Source: Phaeodactylibacter luteus
Lineage (GTDB): Bacteria; Bacteroidota; Bacteroidia; Chitinophagales; Saprospiraceae
Direction of reading: 5' to 3'
NCBI RefSeq assembly: GCF_007993045.1
Contig: NZ_VOOR01000006.1
Span: forward strand, 62,001 to 126,000
DNA length: 64,000 nt
The notes below the pieces were generated by a model, which was not told where the DNA came from, did not search any database, and saw nothing but the letters and a program-made list of their open reading frames with translations. Position 1 is the first letter of the stretch; the number at the start of each line of letters is the position of its first letter. Below, in pieces: positions 16,360 through 24,636 of this stretch. The position numbers and the translations under genes were made by a program.

Positions 16360-17655
16360 ATGGAATTCAACCGGAATTATCAGGCAGTAAGTGCAGACGA
16401 AGCGGTGAAGCTTGTGAAGTCGAAGGATAAAATATTTATACATAGCGCTGCTGCAGCGCCCAAGACCTTGATCGCTGCGTTGGCCGCCCGGGGCGCTGAG
16501 CTCAGAGATGTGGAGGTTTTGCACTTGCATACTGATGCGGAAGCGCCCTACGCTAGTGAAGGGCTCGGAGGGGCCTTCCGGGTCAACAACCTTTTTGTGG
16601 GGGCAAATGTGCGCGGTGCGGTGCAGAGCGGCCGGGCAGACTACATCCCTGTTTTCCTGAGCGAGGTCCCTTTGCTGTTCCGCAGGCGCATTTTGCCGCT
16701 CGACGTGGCCATGCTGCAGGTATCCCCTCCCGACCGCAATGGGTTTTGCACGTTGGGCACTTCTGTGGATACGAGCCTGGCAGCGGCCCAATCTGCCAAA
16801 GTCCTGATTGCGGAGCTCAACCCCAATATGCCCCGTACGCACGGGGATGGGGTCATTCATATCAGCAGATTTGACCGGGTGGTAGAGGTGGATTATGGGC
16901 TGCCGGAGCTGCACACGCCAAGCCCTTCTGATGTGGAGCTGCGCATTGGGCAGCATGTTGCCAACTTGGTGGAGGACGGCTCTACCCTTCAAATGGGGAT
17001 TGGCACCATCCCCAATGCGGCCCTGCTGGCCATGAAAAACCACCGGCAGCTGGGCATACATACGGAGATGTTCTCTGATGGTGTTATCGACCTTGTGGAG
17101 CGCGGGGTGATCACGAACGAGCACAAGGCGAAGCACCGCAATCATATTGTGACGGGCTTCATCATGGGCACCAAAAAACTGTACGATTTTGTGGACGACA
17201 ACCCCCTCGTCCGTTTTTTAGACATTGCTTACGTCAATGATACGGCTACCATCCGGCAAAACCCCAAGGTAGTGGCCATCAACAGTGCTATAGAAATCGA
17301 CCTGACGGGGCAGGTGTGCGCAGATTCTATTGGCACCCGCATTTATTCGGGGGTAGGCGGGCAGATGGACTTCATCCGGGGGGCTTCGCTCTCTGAAGGG
17401 GGCAAGCCGATTATCGCGCTGCCTTCCGCTACGAACAAGGGCATCAGCCGGATAGCTTGTATGCTGAAGCCGGGGGCTGGCGTAGTGACAACCCGTGCCC
17501 ACGTGCATTATATTGTGACCGAATACGGCGTGGCAGAGATGTTCGGCAGGAACTTGCGGCAGCGTGCACAGCAGCTGATCGCTATTGCCCACCCTGACCA
17601 CCGGGAGCGCCTTGAGCGGGAGGCATTTGAACAGCTGCACCTGAAAACGTGGTAG
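16360..17655 (+). CDS. Acetyl-CoA hydrolase/4-hydroxybutyrate CoA-transferase family protein
   Basis: The 431-residue enzyme belongs to the class I CoA-transferase group of acetyl-CoA hydrolase, succinyl-CoA:acetate and 4-hydroxybutyrate CoA-transferases. Visible signatures are QMGIGTIPNAAL (about 211-222) and HTEMFSDGVIDL with the presumed catalytic glutamate at E236, which forms the glutamyl-CoA thioester in the family. It moves CoA between acyl groups, for example between acetyl-CoA and another acid; the true acids cannot be told from sequence. It stands alone between the divergent repeat copy and the sigma-factor region. Confidence 0.85.
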   Translation: MEFNRNYQAVSADEAVKLVKSKDKIFIHSAAAAPKTLIAALAARGAELRDVEVLHLHTDAEAPYASEGLGGAFRVNNLFVGANVRGAVQSGRADYIPVFLSEVPLLFRRRILPLDVAMLQVSPPDRNGFCTLGTSVDTSLAAAQSAKVLIAELNPNMPRTHGDGVIHISRFDRVVEVDYGLPELHTPSPSDVELRIGQHVANLVEDGSTLQMGIGTIPNAALLAMKNHRQLGIHTEMFSDGVIDLVERGVITNEHKAKHRNHIVTGFIMGTKKLYDFVDDNPLVRFLDIAYVNDTATIRQNPKVVAINSAIEIDLTGQVCADSIGTRIYSGVGGQMDFIRGASLSEGGKPIIALPSATNKGISRIACMLKPGAGVVTTRAHVHYIVTEYGVAEMFGRNLRQRAQQLIAIAHPDHRERLEREAFEQLHLKTW

Positions 17656-18013
17656 TTGTTTTAGGGGCAGGCTTGAAATCGGGAATGGGCCATTTGGGGG
17701 CTATAGGCCATGAGCGCTTCTGAAAAGCATGTGCAGGTTTGAGCAGGCGAAGTTATGGTGCCGGACATTGCCGTATGGAACAGGAGTCTGTACGGAAATA
17801 AGCCCCGGTTTGCAGCATGATAAGGGTAAAATGTGTATCTTACGTGGCAATACGCTTTTGGTAAGCAGGCAGCGTTTTCCCCTCAAAAAGATACTATAAA
17901 CGATTTGGCTTATTACAATATGTGCACCGGCCTGCCTGATTTACGGACAAAACTATGAGCCCTGCGCAGAGGGGATTAAAGCGGCGCAGTGTACATAGCA
18001 CAACCCTTTTCCT
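17656..18013. other. Intergenic region upstream of ECF sigma operon
   Basis: 358 bp without a gene. It holds a TATCTTAC (about 17836) that resembles a -7 box and an A/T-rich segment. It presumably holds the promoter of the sigma-factor operon; no terminator for the CoA-transferase gene is clear. Confidence 0.4.
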
Positions 18014-18550
18014 GTGACGGAAAAAGAATTGGTTCAAGGTTGTATCCGGGAAGACCGTGCTTGTCAGCAGGAGCTCTTTCAGCGGTATGCTGGCAAAATG
18101 TTGGCGGTCTGCCTTCGTTATGCCCGTCACCGTATGGAAGCAGAAGATCTGTTGCAGGATGCTTTTGTCAAAGTATTTGACAATATGGCCCGGTTCGAGT
18201 TCAAAGGCTCCTTTGAAGGATGGATACGCCGGATCGTGATTAACACCGCCCTTAAGAATTACAGCAAGAAAAGTTTTCAGCAAGAACAAATCGGACTGGA
18301 CAATCAGCCTGAACATGCCCTTTCCCCGCCTGTTTATGACAATCTGGGGGCAGAGCACCTGCTCAACTTGGTCAATCAGTTGCCCGATGGCTACAGGGTA
18401 GTCTTCAACCTTTATGCGGTGGAAGGCTATAGCCATAAAGAGATTGGGGACATGTTGGGCGTTCAGGAAAGCACTTCCCGCTCTCAATTGGTCAAAGCCC
18501 GGAAAATGCTGCAAGCTATGGTTTTGGAAACCCAAAAGGTCGCAATATGA
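18014..18550 (+). CDS. ECF-type RNA polymerase sigma factor
   Basis: The 178-residue protein starts at GTG 18014. Region 2 (about 20-85) holds the RYARHRMEAEDLLQDAFVKVF core-binding helices and the GWIRRIVINTALKNY DNA-melting segment. Region 4 (about 115-170) holds LPDGYRVVFNLYAVEGYSH and the EIGDMLGVQESTSRSQLVKAR helix-turn-helix. It directs RNA polymerase to an unknown regulon. The stop overlaps the next gene by four bases (ATGA), which encodes a protein with a cytoplasmic stub, a membrane helix and a large extracytoplasmic part, a plausible anti-sigma. Confidence 0.92.
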   Translation: MTEKELVQGCIREDRACQQELFQRYAGKMLAVCLRYARHRMEAEDLLQDAFVKVFDNMARFEFKGSFEGWIRRIVINTALKNYSKKSFQQEQIGLDNQPEHALSPPVYDNLGAEHLLNLVNQLPDGYRVVFNLYAVEGYSHKEIGDMLGVQESTSRSQLVKARKMLQAMVLETQKVAI

Positions 18551-19911
18551 ACAAGCACCACCCCTTGGATGAGGCGTTTCGGGAACAGTTGCAGGGGCTG
18601 ACTGTGGAAACGCCTACGCATCTCTGGGCACAAATCGAGCAAAAACGCAACCGCAGGCATCGGTTGGCGGTCTGGCTTGGGCAGCATAAGCCCTTAGCCT
18701 TGGTCGGTGTTGCGGCCTTGGCTTTCGGAGCCGCTTATGGGCTTTGGTCTGCCCGCAACCCCGACTTGTCGGCCTTCCCCATTACACCTTCTGCCGTGGT
18801 GATGCACGTGGAAGCCATCCACGATGTAAAGGTTGCCAAGGCGGCCGTGCTGGGCGATGAGGGTGCCGCCGCTGTTTTGCCGTCTTCCACCGCTTTGTTG
18901 GCAGAGGTGAGTGCCCCTTCTTCTCCCGCTGCATTACAAACCCTTCCCGCTGAGCCCCTGAGCGGGCAAACAACACTTGAAGAAGCTTTATTGATAATGC
19001 CCGTTGAAAAGGCCGTTGCCGATCAGGCTGCTGCAATTGCTATGCCGACGGCGGGCCACTCCGCCACTGAGTTTTCGCCTACGGTGGCGCCGCAAAAAGA
19101 AGCTGCCCTTCCCTTATTGCCTGCTGTTTATGAGGCGGAAGGGCCTGGTAAAAAGCTTGGCTTGTTTGCTATCGAGCCCAAATGTGCTGAGTTTGGCAAT
19201 GGGTTCTGGTCTTTCCACCTTGATCTGATCGCTTCCCCTGATCTGGCCTTCAATGAGCTGCAAGCCCGGGATGCAAATTATGAAGACTATGCGAAAAGCC
19301 GGCAGGACACGGAATCCCGCCTTTATGCTTTCAGCAGCGGGCTAAGGCTGTCGGTAGTAGGGGATAACGGGCTGGCTTTCCGTACGGGCGTCAATTATTC
19401 CCAAGTCACAGAGAAGTTTACTTACTTCAATGGTTTTGAGGAAGATATCCGCATAGAGACCATACGCGACAATCAGGGCAACATCATTGGCACGGACACG
19501 ATAGTCGTTATCGGTGAGCGCTACAAGGTGACCCGCAATGTGTATGAAATGGTGGATATCCCCTTTCTGTTGGGGTATGAATTCCGCGGGCAGCGGCTCA
19601 ATGTATCGGTCAATGCCGGGGTGTATCTGAATTTGATGTTCCGTCAGCGGGGAGATTTCCTTTCGCCTCAAGACCTCACACCGGTTTCCTTTGACAGCAG
19701 CGATCCGGAAGCTTTCCCTGCTTTTAAGCGTCAGGCAGGGCTTGGGTACTATGGCAGCTTTGGGCTGGCCTACAAGCTGCGCCCTGGGCTGAGTTTGCTG
19801 GTGGAGCCTCATTTCAAAATTTTCCCCAAATCTGTGACCCAAGAGAACTATGCGTTGATGCAGCGCCCAATGAGCGCGGGGGTCTTCCTTGGGGTCCGTA
19901 AACAACTTTAG
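18547..19911 (+). CDS. Membrane-anchored barrel-like protein, probable anti-sigma partner
   Basis: The 454-residue product has an N-terminal soluble stub of about 45 residues (EAFREQLQGLTVETPTHLW, a form often seen at the start of Bacteroidota anti-sigma-like proteins), a transmembrane helix (about 50-67), a long Ala/Pro/Ser-rich linker (about 75-215) and a C-terminal beta-rich domain (about 220-454) that resembles the PorT/outer-membrane-barrel fold. Strands such as LRLSVVGDNGLAFRTGVNYS and the final FLGVRKQL support this. Translation is coupled to the sigma factor. The stub may hold the sigma factor and the barrel sense the envelope. An inner-membrane helix plus an outer-membrane-like domain would need the linker to span the periplasm. 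Confidence 0.75.
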   Translation: MNKHHPLDEAFREQLQGLTVETPTHLWAQIEQKRNRRHRLAVWLGQHKPLALVGVAALAFGAAYGLWSARNPDLSAFPITPSAVVMHVEAIHDVKVAKAAVLGDEGAAAVLPSSTALLAEVSAPSSPAALQTLPAEPLSGQTTLEEALLIMPVEKAVADQAAAIAMPTAGHSATEFSPTVAPQKEAALPLLPAVYEAEGPGKKLGLFAIEPKCAEFGNGFWSFHLDLIASPDLAFNELQARDANYEDYAKSRQDTESRLYAFSSGLRLSVVGDNGLAFRTGVNYSQVTEKFTYFNGFEEDIRIETIRDNQGNIIGTDTIVVIGERYKVTRNVYEMVDIPFLLGYEFRGQRLNVSVNAGVYLNLMFRQRGDFLSPQDLTPVSFDSSDPEAFPAFKRQAGLGYYGSFGLAYKLRPGLSLLVEPHFKIFPKSVTQENYALMQRPMSAGVFLGVRKQL

Positions 19912-19930
19912 CCGTTTTGTGCTAAAGCTG

Positions 19931-19969
19931 AAAAACCTCTGAAGCGGCCGCCGGTTCAGAGGTTTTTTT
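19931..19969 (+). terminator. Rho-independent terminator after ECF sigma operon
   Basis: AAAAACCTCTG, a 15-base loop and CAGAGGTTTTTTT form an 11-bp stem with a T-tract, 19 bp after the stop of the membrane-anchored barrel gene. The A-tract also makes it usable on the other strand. Confidence 0.88.
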
Positions 19970-20060
19970 GATTTGGGGGCACCGGGGGTCAACCATTGCC
20001 TTTCCTTTTCCTTTTATTTCTTTTGAGATCCTTTTCAAAACGGAAAATCAATTCAACATT

Positions 20061-21101
20061 ATGGAGTACTCGACCCTAGGGCGTACCGGGATTCAGGTAA
20101 GCAAGATTTGCCTGGGCACCATGACTTTTGGCGAACAGAACTCAGAAGCTGAGGGCCATGAGCAAATGGACTATGCAGTCAGTCAGGGCGTCAATTTTTT
20201 CGATACGGCAGAAATGTATAGTGTGCCCGGCCGCCCGGAAACTCAAGGCAGCACCGAACGGATCCTGGGTACTTGGTTCAAAAAGCGCGGCAAACGGGAC
20301 GATATCATCCTGGCGACCAAGGTGACTGGGCCCTCTGCCGGGCTGAAACATATCCGCAACCCACTGAAATTCAATCGAGAGCAGATACGCGCTGCGATCA
20401 CAGGCAGCCTCGGCCGCCTGCAGACTGATTATGTTGACCTCTATCAGTTGCACTGGCCAGAGCGCAAGACCAACTACTTCGGGCAGCGGGGCTACCGGCA
20501 TGACCCCGAAGATGGCTGGGAGGACAACCTGCTCAGCGTATTGGAAGTCATGCAGGAGCTGGTTGAAGAAGGGAAAATCCGTCACTTTGGCGTATCCAAT
20601 GAAACCCCTTGGGGGCTGATGCGGTTCCTGCAGCTGGCAGAACAGCATGGGCTGCCCCGTTGCGCGAGCATCCAAAACCCCTACAGCCTGCTCAACCGCA
20701 CCTTCGAAACAGGCCTGGCCGAAGTGGCCATCCGCGAAAATGCAGGGCTGCTGGCCTACTCCCCAATGGCGTTTGGCCTGCTATCGGGCAAGTACCACCT
20801 CGGCAAAGACAGCAGCCGGGACCGCATTAATAAGTACCGGCAATTGTCCAGGTACAACAGCGAGCAGTCTAAACAAGCAACCGCCCGCTACCTCGAGCTG
20901 GCACAGGCACATGGGCTATCGCTGGCACAAATGTCCCTCGCTTTCGTCAATACCCGCCCATTTATGACCGCCAACATTATAGGCGCTACTACGATGGAGC
21001 AGCTGAAAGAGAACATCGGCAGCATTGAGGTAGCGCTGAGCGAAGAGGTACGGAACGAGATTGAAGCCATTCATGACCTGATCCCAAATCCTGCGCCTTG
21101 A
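20061..21101 (+). CDS. Aldo/keto reductase
   Basis: The open frame extends back to 19968, but the ATG at 20061 gives the family's usual start (MEYSTLGRTGIQVSKICLG) and 346 residues. Seen are the catalytic set DTAEMY (Asp, Tyr), the K of ILATKVTGP and the H of YQLHWPER, and the C-terminal NADPH-binding region IIGATTMEQLKENI. It is an NADPH-dependent TIM-barrel oxidoreductase of the Tas/YajO-like group; length and the inserted loop fit that group. The natural carbonyl substrate is unknown. It stands alone. Confidence 0.92.
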   Translation: MEYSTLGRTGIQVSKICLGTMTFGEQNSEAEGHEQMDYAVSQGVNFFDTAEMYSVPGRPETQGSTERILGTWFKKRGKRDDIILATKVTGPSAGLKHIRNPLKFNREQIRAAITGSLGRLQTDYVDLYQLHWPERKTNYFGQRGYRHDPEDGWEDNLLSVLEVMQELVEEGKIRHFGVSNETPWGLMRFLQLAEQHGLPRCASIQNPYSLLNRTFETGLAEVAIRENAGLLAYSPMAFGLLSGKYHLGKDSSRDRINKYRQLSRYNSEQSKQATARYLELAQAHGLSLAQMSLAFVNTRPFMTANIIGATTMEQLKENIGSIEVALSEEVRNEIEAIHDLIPNPAP

Positions 21102-21253
21102 TCTTGACAGACTGAAAACAGCTCATTGGGCCACTACACTTGCCCGGCGCATCAAGGCTAATGATGTGGGGCGGCTGAAGGGGTAGGGCGGGCATTACGA
21201 TCTGCCACAAGGTACTTTTACGAGAAATAGACGTTTTTTTTCTCCCAAAGCCT

Positions 21254-21261
21254 TACCTTTA
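21254..21261 (+). promoter_or_regulatory. Orphan promoter-like box
   Basis: TACCTTTA, preceded 12-20 bp upstream by a run of eight T, fits the Bacteroidota -7 and -33 elements with one mismatch. No gene starts close downstream; a strong hairpin terminator follows within 60 bp, so it may drive a very short RNA. Confidence 0.4.
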
Positions 21262-21269
21262 AAACGAAA

Positions 21270-21325
21270 AATGGGATTATGAACTAAGAAGCCGGTTATC
21301 CACATCAAGGATCCGGCTTCTTTCT
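21270..21325 (+). ncRNA. Possible small RNA of about 55 nt
   Basis: Between the promoter-like box at 21254 and the hairpin ending at 21322 lies a short sequence with no sizeable ORF. It has only two minimal frames (ATG GGA TTA TGA and ATG AAC TAA) that overlap. The hairpin AAGAAGCCGG..CCGGCTTCTT with an inner ATCC/GGAT pair and a T-rich tail would end it. The call rests on this layout only; no family is recognised. Confidence 0.3.
21286..21325 (+). terminator. Hairpin with T-rich tail
   Basis: AAGAAGCCGG (21286-21295) pairs with CCGGCTTCTT (21313-21322), with ATCC/GGAT pairing inside, then TCTC. It could serve the aldo/keto reductase gene 185 bp upstream, or the orphan promoter just before it. 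Confidence 0.6.
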
Positions 21326-21520
21326 CTCGACCGGACGGAGCCCCTCAGACATGTGCGCCACGACTCAGCTTCGCAAATCGCAATCCAAAAAGTTTGCCTC
21401 GCGCTGAGCTCCTGTTTTCCACATGGGTTTTAACAGTTGAATAGTAGCCAATCGGGGCGCCTGTTTGAGCCTCCGCCGGTTTTTAATGCACAAGCCCATC
21501 CTATCTTCGCCCTCCTGCTG

Positions 21521-21528
21521 TATCTTTG
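21521..21528 (+). promoter_or_regulatory. Bacteroidota -7 box upstream of esterase gene
   Basis: TATCTTTG is an exact TAnnTTTG match 21 bp before the ATG at 21550. A good -33 element at 17-23 bp spacing is not seen. The leader would be very short. Confidence 0.5.
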
Positions 21529-21549
21529 CTCAAAATCCACCTCAGCTTT

Positions 21550-22281
21550 ATGAACCGAGAAATCCACGCCTGGCACAGCCCTGCCCTCAACAAGCAAATG
21601 GAAATTGCCGTCTATGGGCACTATGGCTTTGCCTTACTCATGCTGCCCACTGCTGCAGCAGACTACCTGGAGTACGAACGTTTCCACCTTATAGACGCGA
21701 TAAGCGGGCCAGTCAATGAAGGGAAAGCTAAGGTGTTCTCCATCAATAGCATCAATGCGGAGAGCTGGCTCAACCCTGATATGCACCCTAGGCATAAAGC
21801 CATCCGGCATCAGCAGTTCAATGATTATGTGGTGCGGGAGGTAGTGCCCTTCATACAGCAGGCAACAAGCGCGGATACGCCGATCTATACTTGTGGGGCA
21901 TCTTTGGGCGCCCTGCATGCTGCCAACCTGTACTTCCGCCGCCCCGATTTGTTCAGTGGGGTGATCGGAATGAGCGGCGATTATGACCTGAGCACTTACA
22001 CTAAAGGTTACCACGACCAAGATGTGTACTTCAATTCACCGGTGCAGTACCTGCCTAACCTACAGGACGGGCAGCTGCTGCAGCAGATCCGGCAGAGCCG
22101 GCACATACACATTGTGACCGGCTCGGGCCAATGGGAGAACCCGGACGCCTCCCGCCGGTTTTCTCACATCCTGAATGCAAAAGGCATTCCGCATGAGCTC
22201 GATGTTTGGGGCCCTGATATGCCGCACGATTGGGATACTTGGCGCAAAATGCTGCCTTATTACCTTCAAACCCGCTTTTAG
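21550..22281 (+). CDS. Alpha/beta-hydrolase esterase
   Basis: The ATG at 21550 (rather than 21526) follows the -7 box at a sensible distance and gives 243 residues. The nucleophile elbow CGASLGALHA puts Ser at about 118, and H226 in GPDMPHDW is the likely catalytic His. The pattern of a short, one-domain hydrolase with SINSINAESWLN and MSGDYDLSTY matches the esterase family (DUF-type esterases related to S-formylglutathione hydrolase and mycolyl-transferase folds). The substrate is unknown. It converges on the NUDIX gene. Confidence 0.85.
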   Translation: MNREIHAWHSPALNKQMEIAVYGHYGFALLMLPTAAADYLEYERFHLIDAISGPVNEGKAKVFSINSINAESWLNPDMHPRHKAIRHQQFNDYVVREVVPFIQQATSADTPIYTCGASLGALHAANLYFRRPDLFSGVIGMSGDYDLSTYTKGYHDQDVYFNSPVQYLPNLQDGQLLQQIRQSRHIHIVTGSGQWENPDASRRFSHILNAKGIPHELDVWGPDMPHDWDTWRKMLPYYLQTRF

Positions 22282-22288
22282 CCACGGT

Positions 22289-22304
22289 CTGCTGAGCTCA
22301 GCAG
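22289..22304. repeat. 16-bp palindrome at a convergent gene junction
   Basis: CTGCTGAGCTCAGCAG is perfectly self-complementary and overlaps the stop of the NUDIX gene, 8 bp after the esterase stop. A terminator role for both genes is possible, although no T-tract follows. Confidence 0.45.
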
Positions 22305-22801
22305 GGCAACAGCTGCCCGCTGACCTCCTCCCGCATTTCCAGAAGCCTGAGCTCATCGTCGTATAGCGCATCGATAGCGAAGTGCTGCCCTTGGAGCAAT
22401 AGCTGGTAGATCTGCAGGTCGGTAGGGGGCATAGGGGTCGTACTGATTTGTTCTAGCGGGATCCATTCCAAGGTGCCCTCGTCGCAGTGCGGCGGTGCTA
22501 TCCGCTCGATATTGGCTTTGAAAATAAAGCAAAGCCAATTGTACCCGGCAGGGGAAGTCTCGGTAAGGACGCCCGCGTAGGAAAGGTCTGACTTTTGCAG
22601 CCCTACACCTGCTTCTTCGGCTGTTTCCCGGATGGCCGTGTCTATAGGCCTTTCGTAGGGCTCAATTTTGCCCCCGATAGGAGCGTACAAACCTGCATTT
22701 GGCGCTTTGTTGCGCTTGAGCAGGAGGAATTCGTCTGCGCTGCGGAGCACGATCATTACTGCCGCGCGTTTGAGCCCCGCAGGGAAGGGAGTGGAAGCCA
22801 T
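22298..22801 (-). CDS. NUDIX hydrolase
   Basis: The start at 22801 (rather than 22930) gives a normal NUDIX N-terminus (KRAAVMIVLRSADEFLLLKRN) and 167 residues, and keeps the frame clear of the rpmE promoter. The NUDIX box is complete: GGKIEPYERPIDTAIRETAE followed by EAGV, matching Gx5Ex7REUxEExGU. The family hydrolyses nucleoside diphosphate-linked compounds such as 8-oxo-dGTP; the substrate cannot be told here. It is divergent from the L31 gene. Confidence 0.88.
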   Translation of the reverse strand: MASTPFPAGLKRAAVMIVLRSADEFLLLKRNKAPNAGLYAPIGGKIEPYERPIDTAIRETAEEAGVGLQKSDLSYAGVLTETSPAGYNWLCFIFKANIERIAPPHCDEGTLEWIPLEQISTTPMPPTDLQIYQLLLQGQHFAIDALYDDELRLLEMREEVSGQLLPC

Positions 22802-22897
22802 GAGTTCTTTTTTGGGAAAATACACAATTGCTTGCAGCTCCTGAACCCTTGTGGGATAAAAAGCAGGGCAAAGCTTTTTCCTTTTGTGGAAATGGCT

Positions 22898-22905
22898 TAT
22901 CTTTG
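22898..22905 (+). promoter_or_regulatory. Bacteroidota promoter of rpmE
   Basis: TATCTTTG is an exact -7 box, with a T-rich TTTTTCC centred 18 bp upstream as a weak -33 element. The predicted start of transcription leaves a leader of about 27 nt before the L31 ATG. Confidence 0.65.
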
Positions 22906-22938
22906 CAGTCCGTTTTAAGAAGCAAAGCAACCTGAGTC

Positions 22939-23214
22939 ATGAAAAAAGATATCCATCCAGATAATTACCGTATGGTCGTGTTCAAAGATTTCTCTTCCGG
23001 AGACTCTTTCATCACACGTTCTTGCGTTAATACGAAAGACACGATTACCTGGGAAGACGGTAAGGAGTACCCATTGGCCAAGCTTGAAATCTCAAGCTTT
23101 TCCCACCCATTCTTCACCGGTAAGATGAAGTTTGTTGATACGGCAGGCCGGATCGACAAGTTCAACAAGAAATTTGCCAACTCTCGTTTTGCAGGGCAGA
23201 AAAAAGGAGAATAA
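22939..23214 (+). CDS. rpmE2: Ribosomal protein L31 type B
   Basis: This 91-residue ribosomal protein has the type B form: [43 protein letters not shown] and [10 protein letters not shown]. It lacks the CxxC zinc pair of type A L31 (one Cys only, at about residue 29), so it is the zinc-independent form that binds the large subunit. Such forms often replace type A under zinc limitation, but in Bacteroidota type B is commonly the sole L31, so the locus alone does not imply zinc regulation. Single-gene unit. Confidence 0.95.
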   Translation: MKKDIHPDNYRMVVFKDFSSGDSFITRSCVNTKDTITWEDGKEYPLAKLEISSFSHPFFTGKMKFVDTAGRIDKFNKKFANSRFAGQKKGE

Positions 23215-23305
23215 GCTGCTTGCTGTAGCGGCTTAAGGTTGCTGTATGAGCACCTGCTAAGGGGTAGTTCTTTGGTCATAAAGTCCGGAGCTACCCCTTA
23301 TCCTG

Positions 23306-23335
23306 TTTGGGAATGCTGCTGAATATTTATCTTTG
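23306..23335 (+). promoter_or_regulatory. Near-consensus Bacteroidota promoter
   Basis: TTTG (23306-23309), an 18-bp spacer and TATCTTTG (23328-23335) make a textbook Bacteroidota promoter. It drives the nucleotidyltransferase gene at 23422 with a leader of about 80 nt. Confidence 0.78.
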
Positions 23336-23421
23336 CCACCATACAAAACACAAAACCTAAAAATTACGAGATAGCCCTGCCGCTTTCCGGGCGGGGTAAG
23401 CCGTAGATACCCCATGAAGCT

Positions 23422-24633
23422 ATGTCTGTGAATATTATTCTGTTCGACAACGAAGTCCGTGACCGATTGCTGCCGCTTACCTATACCCGCCCGGTCTGTG
23501 AAATACGGACGGGCATTCTCACCATACGTGAAAAATGGGAGCGCTGGCTCAATGCCTCCGTCGCTTACATTACACAGGACTACCTGGCAGAGCGTTATGA
23601 AATCAGCCATGGAGCAGAAAATTACATCATCAATGGCTCCGTTATGCCATCTCCACAGCTGGTCCGCCTTATTCAGCAGATGGACAATAACGAGGCTTTC
23701 CTTAGAGGGGAAGAGCTGATTGTTGCCAAGCTCGATGAGGAGCAGATCGAGCGCCTCATCAATGAAGATGACCTGACCGACCTCAAGGGCTATGACCTGG
23801 AAGGCACTGACTACCTGAAAATTGATAACCTTTGGGATATCTATCTGCTCAACGCTCAAGCTATAGCAGCAGATTTTGAGCTGCTGACCAAGGGACGGAA
23901 GTCTGCTCCCCTCAGCGGGACGAACCGGGTTGTGGGCGACCCCAGCCTCATTTTCCTCGAAGAAGGGGCCCATGTGGAATGTGCGGTCTTGAATACCTTG
24001 GACGGGCCAATTTACTTCGGGAAGAACAGCCTGGTAATGGAGGGCTGCATGATCCGCGGCAGTTTTGCCCTGGGCGAGGAGGGGGTGCTTAAAATGGGGG
24101 CCCGTATCTACCGGGGCACAAGCTTGGGGCCAGGCTGCAAGGTAGGCGGAGAGGTGAACAACGTTGTGATGCAGGCGAACAGCAACAAATCGCACGATGG
24201 CTACCTGGGCAATTCCGTGATTGGCGAGTGGTGCAATCTCGGCGCAGATACCAATGCCTCCAACTTGAAGAACAATTACGAAGAGGTGCGGCTTTGGAGC
24301 TACCCCGAGGAGCGGTTTGTCAAAACTGGGCAACAGTTCTGTGGGCTCTTCATGGGCGATCATTCCAAAACCGGCATCAGCACCATGCTCAACACCGGCA
24401 CAGTCGTTGGCGTTTGCGCGAACGTATTTGGCGAGGGCTTCCCCCGCAACTTCATCCCATCCTTTTCTTGGGGCGGCAAGCAGGGCTTTCAGACCTACCG
24501 GACCAATAAGGCTTTCGAAACTATAGAGCGGGTCATGGCCCGCCGGGATATCGACTTTGATGTGCAGGACCGGCTCATTTTGCTCCGGGTGTTTGAAGAC
24601 AGCGCGCGCTTCCGCAAATGGGATAAAGAATAG
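23422..24633 (+). CDS. GlmU-like sugar nucleotidyltransferase
   Basis: The 403-residue protein has a shortened N-terminal domain with the phylum-typical LLPLTYTRPVCEIRTGILTI and a C-terminal left-handed beta-helix of hexapeptide repeats (about 160-370; LVMEGCMIRG, ISTMLNTGTVVGVCANVFG). It resembles GlmU, which makes UDP-GlcNAc, but the N-terminal part lacks the classic LAGGxGTRM loop. Family members in Bacteroidota are annotated as putative sugar nucleotidyltransferases and their activity is not settled. The stop lies three bases before the start of the spermidine-synthase-like gene, so the two are one operon. Confidence 0.85.
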   Translation: MSVNIILFDNEVRDRLLPLTYTRPVCEIRTGILTIREKWERWLNASVAYITQDYLAERYEISHGAENYIINGSVMPSPQLVRLIQQMDNNEAFLRGEELIVAKLDEEQIERLINEDDLTDLKGYDLEGTDYLKIDNLWDIYLLNAQAIAADFELLTKGRKSAPLSGTNRVVGDPSLIFLEEGAHVECAVLNTLDGPIYFGKNSLVMEGCMIRGSFALGEEGVLKMGARIYRGTSLGPGCKVGGEVNNVVMQANSNKSHDGYLGNSVIGEWCNLGADTNASNLKNNYEEVRLWSYPEERFVKTGQQFCGLFMGDHSKTGISTMLNTGTVVGVCANVFGEGFPRNFIPSFSWGGKQGFQTYRTNKAFETIERVMARRDIDFDVQDRLILLRVFEDSARFRKWDKE

Positions 24634-24636
24634 CTT

